Below, in pieces: positions 1 through 8,945 of a stretch of 64,000 nt of DNA (position 1 is the first letter of the stretch; each line of letters begins with the position of its first letter). Under the pieces are notes generated by a model. The model was not told the DNA's origin and did no database searches. It saw nothing but the letters and a program-made list of their open reading frames with translations. Made by a program: the position numbers and the translations under genes. The stretch spans positions 38,536-102,535 of the forward strand of contig JAFPVR010000101.1 of assembly GCA_017395245.1 (NCBI GenBank). Reading direction: 5' to 3'. This DNA is from Bacteroidales bacterium. GTDB taxonomy: Bacteria > Bacteroidota > Bacteroidia > Bacteroidales > WCHB1-69.

Positions 1-1
1 A

Positions 2-724
2 TTGCAACGCAGTGATTTACAATACCTTAAGGTAGGACTGTTGGGACATAGTGAAGGCAGTTTGGTGGCCAGCATGGTAGCGGCCGACGACCATCGGGTG
101 GATTTCACCATCCACCTCGACGGGGTTGCGCAGCCGATTGACGAAATCCTACTCTACCAGAGCGAGGCCATCGCCCGCGCCTCTGGCAAGTTGACGGAAA
201 AGGAGATTGCAAACAGTACCGCCATCAACAAGCGTATCTACGACGTTATTAAGAAGAGTAAAAGCAAGGAGGAATGCGTCGAAAAAATCGGCAAACTGTG
301 GGATGAACTCGCCGCAAAGCTCACCGACGAGGAGAAAGTCAAGTACAACCTCACCCCGCAGAACAAACTCATAACCCTGCAGACCTTCGGCTCGCCGTGG
401 TACTACGAGCTCTTCCGCATCGACCCGAAAAAATACCTCAAAAAAATCAAGACCCCTGTGTTAGCCATCTCCGGGCAGAAAGACTTGCAGGTTGATGCAA
501 ACGCCACGGAAAAGATCATGGACAAATATTTGACCAGCAATACGTTATACTTCTTTTACAAGATGCCGGACTTAAACCACCTTCTCCAACCCTGCACCAC
601 TGGCAGTCCCGACGAATACGGACAAATCGAGACCACGATCGCACCCGAAGCGCTGGAGTCGATTGTACATATTGCGGAGTTGTTTGCGACGTATGGGCAT
701 CCCGTTCTAAAAGTAGTAAAATGA
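2..724 (+). CDS. alpha/beta hydrolase, 3' part
   Basis: The 5' end lies outside the window; the frame is open from base 2 to a TGA at 722-724. The visible 240 residues show an alpha/beta-hydrolase core. The nucleophile elbow GHSEGS is near residue 16, the acid is in GQKDLQ near residue 158, and the catalytic His is in DLNHLL near residue 192. A charged helical cap of about 100 residues lies between strand and acid, as in serine aminopeptidase S33/esterase-type hydrolases. The substrate cannot be inferred. The stop overlaps the next start in ATGA (721-724), so the two genes are probably translationally coupled. Whether it is exported cannot be judged without the N-terminus. Confidence 0.85.
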   Translation: MQRSDLQYLKVGLLGHSEGSLVASMVAADDHRVDFTIHLDGVAQPIDEILLYQSEAIARASGKLTEKEIANSTAINKRIYDVIKKSKSKEECVEKIGKLWDELAAKLTDEEKVKYNLTPQNKLITLQTFGSPWYYELFRIDPKKYLKKIKTPVLAISGQKDLQVDANATEKIMDKYLTSNTLYFFYKMPDLNHLLQPCTTGSPDEYGQIETTIAPEALESIVHIAELFATYGHPVLKVVK

Positions 725-1704
725 AAACAAAAGCACTTTGGCAAACAGCGGCAATCTGCCTGATTACGATTACGGCCTTTCTGACAAGCGGTTGCGACAG
801 ACCGTTGCGCTTTCCTTTCCAGATATACCCGACACCGGAACCGGCAGAAGGTACCGACAGTGTGCCCCCTCCTCCCACATCGGAAATCATCCCCAATGCG
901 GTCACCGACTATGACGGCAACGTCTATGACGCGGTGCGTATCGGCAACCAGATCTGGCTGCGACAGAACATGCACACTACCCACTATGCCGACGGGACGC
1001 CTATCCCGAACGGTATCGAGACACCACCCGAGAAGCCCGAATGGGCATGGTACGAGAAAAACCACAGCGGTATCCACAACAGCGACTCTTTGGCTTACTA
1101 CTATGAAATCCCCAACGCCGACAAGGAGTTTTACGGTCTGCTCTACAACTGGTCGGCGGCGGTACGTGGCAATTTAGGTAAAACCAACTACGCCGGCGAC
1201 GTGCAGGGTGTCTGTCCCGACGGCTGGCACGTGCCGAGCGACGAGGAGTGGAGCAAACTGGAGCGATATGTGTGCGGGGTTCCGGGCTACACCTGCAGCG
1301 ACGACAGTTCCTATATTGCGAGTGCGCTTGCGGCGGACACCGGATGGGGTTCTTCCAAAGGCCGGCACTCTGACCCAGAGAATGCAGCTTATTTGCTGGG
1401 GGCGACAAAAAGGTGGAAGAAGAAGGGAAAAAAGGTGGAGGATGTGAAAGAACGCGCCGACTACCGCACGTTCACGCCGGACTGGAAACCAGAAGACAAC
1501 AACGCTACCGGTTTTTCTGCGGTACCGGCAGGGCGTTTCACCAGTGGCTTCACAGAGTTGGGCAAGGAGGCGAACTTCTGGACCGCTTCGCGGAGTCACG
1601 ACATCTATGTGTGGTACCGATACTTGAACGCAGGAAGCCCCGTAGTGTACAAAACCTACAACTCCAGGGATTACGGGTTCTCCGTCCGCTGCCTACGCGA
1701 CTAA
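721..1704 (+). CDS. FISUMP-domain lipoprotein
   Basis: A 327-residue predicted lipoprotein. It has a hydrophobic signal and a lipobox LTSGC with Cys near residue 25, then a Pro/Glu linker. The rest matches the FISUMP (Fibrobacter succinogenes major paralogous) domain: it begins VTDYDGNVYDAVRIGNQIWL and closes with GFSVRCLRD, with VCPDGWHVPSDEEW in the middle. These domains are common on surface lipoproteins of Bacteroidota and Fibrobacterota, and their biochemical role is not established. A Lys-rich insert near residues 228-245 looks like a local expansion. It overlaps the upstream hydrolase by four bases. It is followed by short word repeats, then by the promoter of the next transcription unit. 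Confidence 0.85.
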   Translation: MKTKALWQTAAICLITITAFLTSGCDRPLRFPFQIYPTPEPAEGTDSVPPPPTSEIIPNAVTDYDGNVYDAVRIGNQIWLRQNMHTTHYADGTPIPNGIETPPEKPEWAWYEKNHSGIHNSDSLAYYYEIPNADKEFYGLLYNWSAAVRGNLGKTNYAGDVQGVCPDGWHVPSDEEWSKLERYVCGVPGYTCSDDSSYIASALAADTGWGSSKGRHSDPENAAYLLGATKRWKKKGKKVEDVKERADYRTFTPDWKPEDNNATGFSAVPAGRFTSGFTELGKEANFWTASRSHDIYVWYRYLNAGSPVVYKTYNSRDYGFSVRCLRD

Positions 1705-1720
1705 CTTCCAAGTATCCTCC

Positions 1721-1776
1721 TAACCCTTAAACTCTCAACTCTCAACCCTAAACTCTCAACTCTAAACTCTCAGCCC
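1721..1776. repeat. intergenic word repeat (aactctcaact type)
   Basis: The heptamer-like word AACTCTC is repeated about six times with small variations between the FISUMP gene and the next promoter. It is one of several junctions in this window filled with a different short word. Confidence 0.7.
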
Positions 1777-1831
1777 TCCCTCTTTTTTTTCACATTTTAT
1801 CAACACCCCCCATCGGCAATCGTATATTTTA

Positions 1832-1839
1832 TACCTTTG
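1832..1839 (+). promoter_or_regulatory. -7 box TACCTTTG of the outer-membrane receptor operon
   Basis: Matches the Bacteroidota primary-sigma -7 consensus TAnnTTTG. It lies 34 bp before the ATG at 1874 and 13 bp before the alternative ATG at 1853. Confidence 0.65.
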
Positions 1840-1873
1840 CCGACTTATTATATTGAATTTAAATACTCTAAAT

Positions 1874-4423
1874 ATGAAGAAATTCCTACTACTGACGGTT
1901 CTGGTCCTCTTCTGTTTCGGCGCTGTTTTCGCCCAGGAGAACAAGACGGAAAAGAAAGGCAAGAAGACTCAGAACAAGGAGGCGGTCTCGTCGAACGAGG
2001 GCGATGACAATGTGACATCCCTGCCCCCTTCTATCGAAGAGGACGATGAAGGCGACGACGGGGTTGCGGGCGGCAACTATGTGCCGAGCCTGTTGCACAG
2101 CAGCAAGGACGTATTCGCCAACAACACCTCCTACACCTTCAGCATCGCCTACTTCAAGCCGCGCGGCTACGACAACCGCTATGGATTGGTCTGCGTGAAC
2201 GGCTATGACATGAGCAACCAGGTCACCGGCCGCGCCACCTATTCGCTATGGGGCGGTCTGAACCACATCTTCCGTTATCCGGAGAGCGTCAGCGGCCTGA
2301 ACGAGGTGCCGTTTGCCTTCGGCGACATCGGGGGTGCCATCCAATACAACCTGCGGGCCAGCAACTTCCGCAAGCAACTGCGGGCCACCTACTCGCTGTC
2401 TAATCGCACCTACACCAACCGCATGATGCTGACCTATAGCACCGGTCTTAGCCCCAAGGGCTGGGCATTCACCGCGTCTATCTCTTCGCGCTTCGGCAAC
2501 GAACTGGCCTACGTGGACGGCACCGACTACACCAGCTTCTCCGGCTTTGTGGCCGCCGAGAAGAAAATCAACAGCGAGCACTGGCTCAATCTGTCGGCCT
2601 TCACCAACTACCAGCAGCGCGGCATGCAGTCGAGTTCCGTGCAGGAGGCCTACGACCTGCTCGACAACCACTACTACAACGCCAACTGGGGCTGGTATCA
2701 GGGCAAGCAGCGCAACGCCCGCGTGCGCACCGTGTGCGAGCCGGTGATTATGCTGACCCACAACTTCACGCCCGCCAGCAATAAACTCAATATCCAAACC
2801 ACTCTCGCCACCACGTTCGGCTTCAACAACACCACCTCCCTCAACTGGTACGACGCACAGGACCCGCGTCCCGACTACTATCGCTACCTGCCCAGCTACC
2901 AAATTGACGGCACCGACACATCCCAAGCCTACTACGACGTGCTGGCCTTGTGGCAGAACAACGACCAAAGCTATACGCAGGTGAACTGGGACCATCTTTA
3001 TGATGTCAACCAGTTAGCCGCATCGCAGGGAAAACGCGCCCAGTATATGGTGGAGAACCGCCGCATGGACCACTTCCAGCTCGGTGCCAGCACAAATCTC
3101 AGCTGGTCCATCAACGACCACTGGAAACTCTACGGCGGCGCCATCGTGCGGGGCATGAAACAGCGCAACTACAAGACCATCGAAGACATGTTGGGCGGAA
3201 GCTACTGGTTGGATGTCGACAAATTTTCCGAAGGCGACTTCCCTGAAGACGCGAACGTGCAGTACAACGATCTGCAGCACAAGGGAGACACGCTGCATGA
3301 GGGTGATGTCTTCGGTTACGACTATGATTACCACGTCTACGAGGAGAAACTCTGGGGCTTGATAAAGGCCACCTACAACCATTGGGATTTCTATGTGGGC
3401 CTGCAGGTCGGTGCATCGCAAATCTGGCGTTATGGACACATGCAAAACGGCCGTTTCCCGACCGAATCGTTAGGCAAATCGGAAACGAGATTCCTCACCG
3501 ACAACGGCATAAGAGGCGGCGTCACATATAAGATTAACGGACGTAATTACCTCGTATTAAACGGTTTAAGCGAGACAAAATCGCCCAACATCCTTAACTC
3601 CTTCCTCTCACCGCGCATTCGCAACGCATATGTGCCTGGGCTGAAATCGGAACGGATTTTCTCCGGCGATTTCTCCTACATTATGAACTATCCGGTTATC
3701 AAGATGCGCATCACTGCCTTCGCCACGAAGATCAACGATGCCTCCAAGGTGATCAGCTTCTACAACGACGACTACGCCAGCATGGTCAACTACGCCATTT
3801 CGGGCATCGACCAGCGGTATATCGGCATTGAGGCCGGCGCGGAAATCAAGTTAGGCAGCATGTTCTCGTTGATTTTGGCCGGCACGTGGGGCGACTACCG
3901 CTACACCGACCGCGCCCACGTGACGATGAATGCGGAGAACGGCGTCGACTTCGACGGGCAGATGGAGCGCACCGTCTATTGGAAGAACTACCATGTGGCC
4001 GGCAGCCCGCAAGTGGCCGCCACCGGAGGTCTAAAGTTCAACTACAACTACTGGTGGGTGAACATCAACTGCAACTGGTTCGACAAAATCTACTGCGAAC
4101 TGAACCCCGAGCGCCGCACCAGCGCCGCCCGCGGCTCCTTGGACGAGAACTCCGAACTCTACCACCAGATCGCCGACCAGGAACGCCTGCCGGGTCAGTT
4201 CACCATGGACATTTCCGTGAGCAAGTCCTGGCGCATCGCCCACAAATACAACATCGGCTTCAACGCCAGCGTCACCAACCTGCTGAACAACAAGAACTTG
4301 GTGACCACCGCGTGGGAGCAGTACCGCTTCGACTACACCAACTACAACGTCGGCAAATACGCCAACAAGTACTACTACGCCTTCGGCACCACCTTCTATT
4401 TAGGCATCAACTTCCAGATGTAG
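1874..4423 (+). CDS. TonB-dependent-receptor-like outer-membrane beta-barrel protein
   Basis: About 849 residues. I chose the ATG at 1874 over the in-frame ATG at 1853 because a typical signal peptide (MKK, Leu-rich core, VFAQ cleavage) begins there. A low-complexity Lys/Glu/Asp segment follows (residues 20-60). The rest is a long run of alternating aromatic and polar strands with Asn/Tyr-rich loops, as in TonB-dependent receptor barrels. It ends in aromatic-rich strands (YYYAFGTTFYLGINFQM). No carboxypeptidase-like N-terminal domain and no clear plug motif are visible, so it may be a plug-poor relative of the family. The two downstream DUF5689-type lipoproteins are the usual genomic partners of such receptors, which suggests an uptake or surface-display complex with an unknown ligand. 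Confidence 0.75.
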   Translation: MKKFLLLTVLVLFCFGAVFAQENKTEKKGKKTQNKEAVSSNEGDDNVTSLPPSIEEDDEGDDGVAGGNYVPSLLHSSKDVFANNTSYTFSIAYFKPRGYDNRYGLVCVNGYDMSNQVTGRATYSLWGGLNHIFRYPESVSGLNEVPFAFGDIGGAIQYNLRASNFRKQLRATYSLSNRTYTNRMMLTYSTGLSPKGWAFTASISSRFGNELAYVDGTDYTSFSGFVAAEKKINSEHWLNLSAFTNYQQRGMQSSSVQEAYDLLDNHYYNANWGWYQGKQRNARVRTVCEPVIMLTHNFTPASNKLNIQTTLATTFGFNNTTSLNWYDAQDPRPDYYRYLPSYQIDGTDTSQAYYDVLALWQNNDQSYTQVNWDHLYDVNQLAASQGKRAQYMVENRRMDHFQLGASTNLSWSINDHWKLYGGAIVRGMKQRNYKTIEDMLGGSYWLDVDKFSEGDFPEDANVQYNDLQHKGDTLHEGDVFGYDYDYHVYEEKLWGLIKATYNHWDFYVGLQVGASQIWRYGHMQNGRFPTESLGKSETRFLTDNGIRGGVTYKINGRNYLVLNGLSETKSPNILNSFLSPRIRNAYVPGLKSERIFSGDFSYIMNYPVIKMRITAFATKINDASKVISFYNDDYASMVNYAISGIDQRYIGIEAGAEIKLGSMFSLILAGTWGDYRYTDRAHVTMNAENGVDFDGQMERTVYWKNYHVAGSPQVAATGGLKFNYNYWWVNINCNWFDKIYCELNPERRTSAARGSLDENSELYHQIADQERLPGQFTMDISVSKSWRIAHKYNIGFNASVTNLLNNKNLVTTAWEQYRFDYTNYNVGKYANKYYYAFGTTFYLGINFQM

Positions 4424-4450
4424 TTGCAGTGATTATTATAAACACAATTC

Positions 4451-4522
4451 CTTAAGCAGCCTCGAAGAGGCAAAACGCACGAAGTGCAATTAACCCCACA
4501 CAAGCGAAGCGTAGTGTGGGGC
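4451..4522. repeat. palindromic repeat R2 (CCTCGAAGAGG ... CCCCACA/TGTGGGG)
   Basis: Composite repeat with one small hairpin (CCTCGAAGAGG), an A/C-rich link containing GCACGAAGTGC, and a larger CCCCACAC...GTGTGGGG hairpin. The same unit recurs near 19226, 29365, 36786 and 43893. It ends 24 bp before the start codon of the first DUF5689-type lipoprotein. Confidence 0.8.
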
Positions 4523-4546
4523 CAAAACGAAAGAAAATAAACAAAT

Positions 4547-5797
4547 ATGAAAAAGATAACCATAATACTAATCCTCATCGCCGCCATCCTCGCCGGCTGC
4601 GACCTGAAGCAGGATGTGGCCCCCATGCCGACCTTCGTCGGAGAGGCCAACACCACCATCGCCGAGCTGCTCGCCATGCACCCCATCGGTTCGGAGGACT
4701 CCTACGACTCCATTCCCATAGGGTCCAACATCATCATCTGCGGCTACGTCACCACCTCCGACGAGTGGGGCAACAACTACAAATACATCAACATTGAAGA
4801 TGAAACCGGCGCCATCCAAATCAAGATCAACCACACCGCGCTGTACAAAAAATACCAGATTGGGGAGCGCATCTACGTGAAGTGCGACGGATTAGTGTTG
4901 GGCGACTACCGCAAGCTGCCGCAGCTTGGTCTCTGGGCAAACGGTGCCATGCAGCCCATCCCGTCGTTCAAAACCTACCTTTACCTCTTCCCTGATGGCG
5001 CGCCCACGGGTGGATTCAACCCCATCGACATGACCACGGTCCCCGCCGCCAACGACATTCCGTCAACCATGTACAACCGGAAAGTGCGCCTGTTGGGTGC
5101 AACCTTTGTGGAGGGCGGCATGGCCACCTTCTCCGATCCCGGTGCCGCCACCAGCCACGACATCAAAATGTCCGACGGCTCCACCATCACGTTGAGGACC
5201 AGCAATTACGCCACCTTCGCAGGCAAAATCCTGCCCGTCGGCACCGGCGAAATCACCGGTATCCTCACCCGATACAACAACTACGTGCAGCTCGTCATCA
5301 ACAGCCCTGACGATCTGGTCGGATTCACCGTTCCCGTGGAGCGTCAGACCATCTTCAGCGTCGACTACAACAACGCCTTCAACGATGGCTGGTTCCAAAC
5401 CGGCACCGGCAACGACTGGCAGACGATGGTCAACAACAATTTCAGCGGCTTTGTCGTCAACCCGGCTTCCGACCAGGACAAGTACCTGATTTCCCCCGCC
5501 GTGGACCTCTCCGACGTCTCCAATCCCGAGCTCTCGTTCACGCACCGCGCCCCGCAGGGATTCTCCCCCAACACCATGATGTGCTTCTACACGCCAAACT
5601 ACACCGGCGACATGAGCAGCTCCCTCTGGATTCCGTTCGACCTCTCCGCCGCCACGGGACAGACCACTTCCAACAATTTCAGCATCGAGCTCCCCGAAGG
5701 CGCCCAGACCGCCAATTTCCGCCTGATGTTCCACATCACCACCGCCCCCTCCTCCTGGTACATCTCTGACATCAAGATCACGGGAGTCGTACAGTGA
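4547..5797 (+). CDS. DUF5689-type lipoprotein 1
   Basis: A 416-residue lipoprotein with lipobox LAGC (Cys at residue 18). Residues 30-250 resemble DUF5689. A start TTIAELLAMH precedes an OB-fold-like segment with GNNYKYINIEDETGAIQIKI and later YNNYVQLVINSPDD, the layout seen in surface lipoproteins encoded beside TonB-dependent receptors. The C-terminal 140 residues resemble a choice-of-anchor J/jelly-roll module (KYLISPAVDLSDVSNPELSF ... WYISDIKITG). It follows the receptor gene by 123 bp, with one R2 palindrome between them, so it is likely in the same operon. It is probably anchored in the outer membrane, facing outward. The ligand is unknown. Confidence 0.8.
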   Translation: MKKITIILILIAAILAGCDLKQDVAPMPTFVGEANTTIAELLAMHPIGSEDSYDSIPIGSNIIICGYVTTSDEWGNNYKYINIEDETGAIQIKINHTALYKKYQIGERIYVKCDGLVLGDYRKLPQLGLWANGAMQPIPSFKTYLYLFPDGAPTGGFNPIDMTTVPAANDIPSTMYNRKVRLLGATFVEGGMATFSDPGAATSHDIKMSDGSTITLRTSNYATFAGKILPVGTGEITGILTRYNNYVQLVINSPDDLVGFTVPVERQTIFSVDYNNAFNDGWFQTGTGNDWQTMVNNNFSGFVVNPASDQDKYLISPAVDLSDVSNPELSFTHRAPQGFSPNTMMCFYTPNYTGDMSSSLWIPFDLSAATGQTTSNNFSIELPEGAQTANFRLMFHITTAPSSWYISDIKITGVVQ

Positions 5798-5799
5798 GC

Positions 5800-5862
5800 A
5801 GTTAAGAGTTAAAAGTTAAGAGTTTAGAGTTAAGTGATAAGAGTTAGCTGTTAGTAGTTATT
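5800..5862. repeat. intergenic word repeat (gttaagagtt type)
   Basis: Repeated GTTAAGAGTT-like words follow the stop codon of DUF5689-type lipoprotein 1. Confidence 0.65.
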
Positions 5863-5868
5863 TTCCAA

Positions 5869-6040
5869 GAGGGCTGCAAGCCCGACACATGTCAACCCAG
5901 GGTGAGCGTTAGCGAGCCCTGGGATTCCAAAAAGGGCTGAAAGCCCGACCTATGCTAACCCAGGGTGAACGCAGTGAGCCCTGGGAGACAAGAAAAGAAG
6001 ATGTGTCAACCCAGGGTGAACGAAGTGAGCCCTGGGCCCC
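5869..6040. repeat. composite palindromic repeat R3 (CCCAGGG/CCCTGGG)
   Basis: Three CCCAGGGTGA...CCCTGGG hairpins alternate with AGGGCTGnAAGCCC hairpins. The same composite lies on the other strand at about 11690-11812. The last hairpin ends about 20 bp before the lipoprotein start at 6060. If read as protein, the repeat yields the recurring peptide TQGERSEPW, which explains the artificial upstream extension of that reading frame. Confidence 0.8.
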
Positions 6041-6059
6041 CAAAAAAAAACAACCGAAT

Positions 6060-7340
6060 ATGAAAAAGACAACCATAATCGCAATCCTCATCGCAGCCAT
6101 CCTCTCCGGCTGCAACCGCTGGGAGGCCAACGCCCCCGTAGTCCCCGTCTACGAAGGTCCCGCCGCCAACAAGACCATCGCCGACATCAAGGCCATGCAC
6201 CCGTCCTTGGGCACAGGCACCCAGGATTCCATCTGCCACTACGACGAAACCTTCATCGTGAAGGCCGTGGTGGTGAGTTCCGACGAGGGCGGCAACTGCT
6301 ACAAGTACCTCACCATCCAGGACGAAACCGGCGGCATCGAGATCGCCATCGACCGTTCCAGCCTCTTCAACGACTATCCCGTGGGGCAGACCGTCTACCT
6401 GAACTGTGCCGGGCTCATTGTGGGCGACTACCACAACAAATACCAGGTCGGCTGGGTCTATCAAGGTTCCGTGGGGCGTATCGCGCCCGTGGACCTGCCC
6501 AAGTATCTGCAAAAGGACGGGCTTCCTGACCCGAACCACCCATTTGTGGCCCATCCCATCGAAATCACCAGCGCCAACGACCTCACCGCCGAGAACGTGA
6601 ACTGCTTAGTCAAGATTGACAACTGCAAGTTCTCGCCCGCCGACGACGGGCTGCCTTTGGCCGACAACGACTTCACCACCGACCGCGACATCACCTTCAA
6701 CGGCACCACCGTGACCGTGCGCACCAGCAACTACGCCTACTTCCGCAACACCCTCATCGATGCCACGAAAGAGTACTGTCTCTACGGCATCCTCAGCATC
6801 TACAACTCCGGCTACCAGCTCACCCTGCGCACCAGAGACGACATCCAATCCTCCAGTGCCTCACAGGTGGAGACGCTCGCCAACCTCTCCTTCGACGCCA
6901 ACAGCCTCACCACCGGTGGCTGGTCGCAATATCCTGCCAACGACTCGTGGAAGTACCAGGCCTATAGCGGCAACCAATTCATCTACCACAACACTACCAA
7001 TACCGACTGCGACGACTGGCTGATTTCTCCGGAGCTGACCCTCGGAGACATGACCGGCGCCCAACTCTTCCTCAATCACCAAAACAACGTCAGCGGCAGC
7101 CCCGCAACGTACTATCAGGTTTATTACTCCATCTCCTATAACGGTGGCGCGTTCAACGAGAGCGACTGGACGGCTTTCAACCCGAACCTGAACGTCTACC
7201 CCAGCGAATTTGGACTGAGTAACGGTCTCGACTTGAGTGCCATCGGCAACCAACCCTTCCGCATCGCCCTGCGCTACCACAGAAACGGCACCGCTAACGG
7301 TACCCGCTGGGCCGTTAAAGGCGTGAAAGTGATGAAATGA
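6060..7340 (+). CDS. DUF5689-type lipoprotein 2
   Basis: A 426-residue lipoprotein, paralogous to the preceding gene. The frame is open from 5952, but the true start is the ATG at 6060: it begins MKKTTIIAILIAAILSGC, nearly the same signal and lipobox as the first copy, and the upstream part is translated repeat. It shares TIADIKAMHPSLG, a DEGGNCYKYLTIQDETGGIE segment, a YNSGYQLTLRTRDD segment, and a C-terminal jelly-roll-like domain with DDWLISPELTLGDMTGAQLF. Tandem placement after a receptor suggests the two copies serve the same outer-membrane system with diverged binding faces. It is the last gene of the plus-strand cluster and is followed by a terminator. Confidence 0.8.
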   Translation: MKKTTIIAILIAAILSGCNRWEANAPVVPVYEGPAANKTIADIKAMHPSLGTGTQDSICHYDETFIVKAVVVSSDEGGNCYKYLTIQDETGGIEIAIDRSSLFNDYPVGQTVYLNCAGLIVGDYHNKYQVGWVYQGSVGRIAPVDLPKYLQKDGLPDPNHPFVAHPIEITSANDLTAENVNCLVKIDNCKFSPADDGLPLADNDFTTDRDITFNGTTVTVRTSNYAYFRNTLIDATKEYCLYGILSIYNSGYQLTLRTRDDIQSSSASQVETLANLSFDANSLTTGGWSQYPANDSWKYQAYSGNQFIYHNTTNTDCDDWLISPELTLGDMTGAQLFLNHQNNVSGSPATYYQVYYSISYNGGAFNESDWTAFNPNLNVYPSEFGLSNGLDLSAIGNQPFRIALRYHRNGTANGTRWAVKGVKVMK

Positions 7341-7448
7341 GATTCGTCGGTGCCTTGACAAGCTCAATCGCAAAGGCTTAAAATACCGATACTTGAGCTT
7401 ATCGAACGGTAGTTAATCCAGCCGAAATTACAGACATCACCCACAATA

Positions 7449-7485
7449 AAAACGGGGATCGCTCTATTGAACGATTCCCGTTTTT
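7449..7485. terminator. bidirectional intrinsic terminator
   Basis: The stem AACGGGGATCG / CGATTCCCGTT has a 10-base loop and is flanked by A-run and T-run. It lies between convergent genes (DUF5689-type lipoprotein 2 on plus, nhaD on minus), so it can serve both. Confidence 0.8.
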
Positions 7486-7519
7486 CTATACCTATGTTAT
7501 ATATATCAGCGAAACCCGT

Positions 7520-8923
7520 TTAGAACGGCATTACCGCAGCCGTTTCCACAATAAGTTCGGAAGCGGGTTCGAGGGTAATCATGAGCTTGTCCATGAGGAT
7601 GTAGACACCCGCGCCGGCGAGGTAGCCGATAAACGCGTAGGGGGTGATTTTCTTCAGATACCACACAAAATCGATTTTCTCCATGCCCATCACGGCCACG
7701 CCTGCAGCGGAACCGATGATCAGCAGGCTGCCGCCCGTACCGGCACAGTACGAAAGATACACCCACAACGTGTGGTCTATCGGGAAGTCATACATGCCCA
7801 TCACACCGGCCACTAACGGCACGTTATCCACAATGGAGGAAAGCATACCTATAATGGTGTCCATTAGGTAGTAGTTGCTGTTGAGTATGCTGTCCATACC
7901 AGCGGCAAGCATGGAAAGATGTCCCGCACTCTGCAGACCGGCGACAGCCAACAGGATGCCGAGGAAGAAGAGGATAGTGGGCAGGTCTATACGCGTGAGC
8001 ACGCCCGAAATGGTGTAGTCGATCATGTCCTTGTCGTTGGTGCGGTGCAGAATCTCGGTCACAATCCACAGCACCGACAAGCTGAGCATAATGCCCATGT
8101 AGGGCTTCAGGTGCGTGGTGATCTTGAAGACCGGCACGAACACGAGCGCCAGGATACCGAGTATGAAGATGAGATAACGCTGCCAGTCGGGGACTAAGCG
8201 TTCTTGCGTCGTCTGCTCGCGCTGGGAAGCGTCAATCTCGCCCTTCTCAAAGAAGGAGATGATGGCGAGTGGCACAATCATGGAGACCAGACTGGGCACG
8301 AGCGCGTGCATCATCACCGCACCGGTGGAGACCTTGCCAGCCACCCACAGCATGATGGTGGTCACGTCGCCGATGGGGCTCCATGCACCGCCGGCGTTGG
8401 CCGCCAAAATCACCATGCCGCCGAAGAACCAGCGGTCGTGCTTGTCGGGAATCAGCTTCCGCAACAGCGACACCATCACGATGGCGGTGGTCAGGTTGTC
8501 CAACACAGCGGAGAAGAAGAACGTGATGAAACTCAATATCCACAGGAGCTTCACCTTGTTGGTGGTCTTGATATGGTCGGTGATGATGGTGAAACCCTGA
8601 TACGTGTCGATCAGCTCCACCACGGTCATCGCACCCATCAAGTAGAAGAGGATCTCGGCGATATCGCCAAGATGATGGATGAGCTCATGCGTAGTGAGAA
8701 AGTCGATGAACGGGTGCGCCGAATCCGGGTGGTCGAGCTTGAAATCCTCGAACCCGGCCGTGTAATGGGTGATGTCGAAGATGCCTTCGCCGGCAATGAC
8801 GTACAGCACCCACATCATCACACCAAGGAACAGCGCAAACGCGGCCTTGTTGACCTTCAACGGATGCTCCAGCGCAATGCAGAGGTATCCGACAACAAAA
8901 AGAATGATCATCAAGTAAAACAT
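7520..8923 (-). CDS. nhaD: NhaD-type Na+/H+ antiporter
   Basis: A 467-residue polytopic membrane protein with about 12 hydrophobic segments. It matches the NhaD/ion-transporter superfamily in length and motifs: an LDNLTTAIVMVSLLRKLIPD segment, GGMVILAANAGGAWSPIGDV in the first half, and SSIVDNVPLVAGVMGMYDF near the C-terminus with a following GTGGSLLIIGSAAG. The paired D-N and helix-break regions are typical of sodium/proton exchangers. It acts in the inner membrane in sodium export and pH homeostasis. It lies 22 bp downstream of the outer-membrane protein gene and is probably cotranscribed from the promoter at 9681-9688. The 3' end faces the bidirectional terminator. Confidence 0.92.
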   Translation of the reverse strand: MFYLMIILFVVGYLCIALEHPLKVNKAAFALFLGVMMWVLYVIAGEGIFDITHYTAGFEDFKLDHPDSAHPFIDFLTTHELIHHLGDIAEILFYLMGAMTVVELIDTYQGFTIITDHIKTTNKVKLLWILSFITFFFSAVLDNLTTAIVMVSLLRKLIPDKHDRWFFGGMVILAANAGGAWSPIGDVTTIMLWVAGKVSTGAVMMHALVPSLVSMIVPLAIISFFEKGEIDASQREQTTQERLVPDWQRYLIFILGILALVFVPVFKITTHLKPYMGIMLSLSVLWIVTEILHRTNDKDMIDYTISGVLTRIDLPTILFFLGILLAVAGLQSAGHLSMLAAGMDSILNSNYYLMDTIIGMLSSIVDNVPLVAGVMGMYDFPIDHTLWVYLSYCAGTGGSLLIIGSAAGVAVMGMEKIDFVWYLKKITPYAFIGYLAGAGVYILMDKLMITLEPASELIVETAAVMPF

Positions 8924-8945
8924 AATGCTGAAATTTTATGGTTAA

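Noticed and set aside
2246-2995. Long antisense reading frames over the receptor, macroglobulin and glycogen genes
   Set aside because: They are shadows produced by GC-rich third positions and lack promoters, signal sequences or family motifs.
5952-6059. Upstream extension of DUF5689-type lipoprotein 2
   Set aside because: It is translated R3 repeat; the signal peptide and lipobox begin at 6060.
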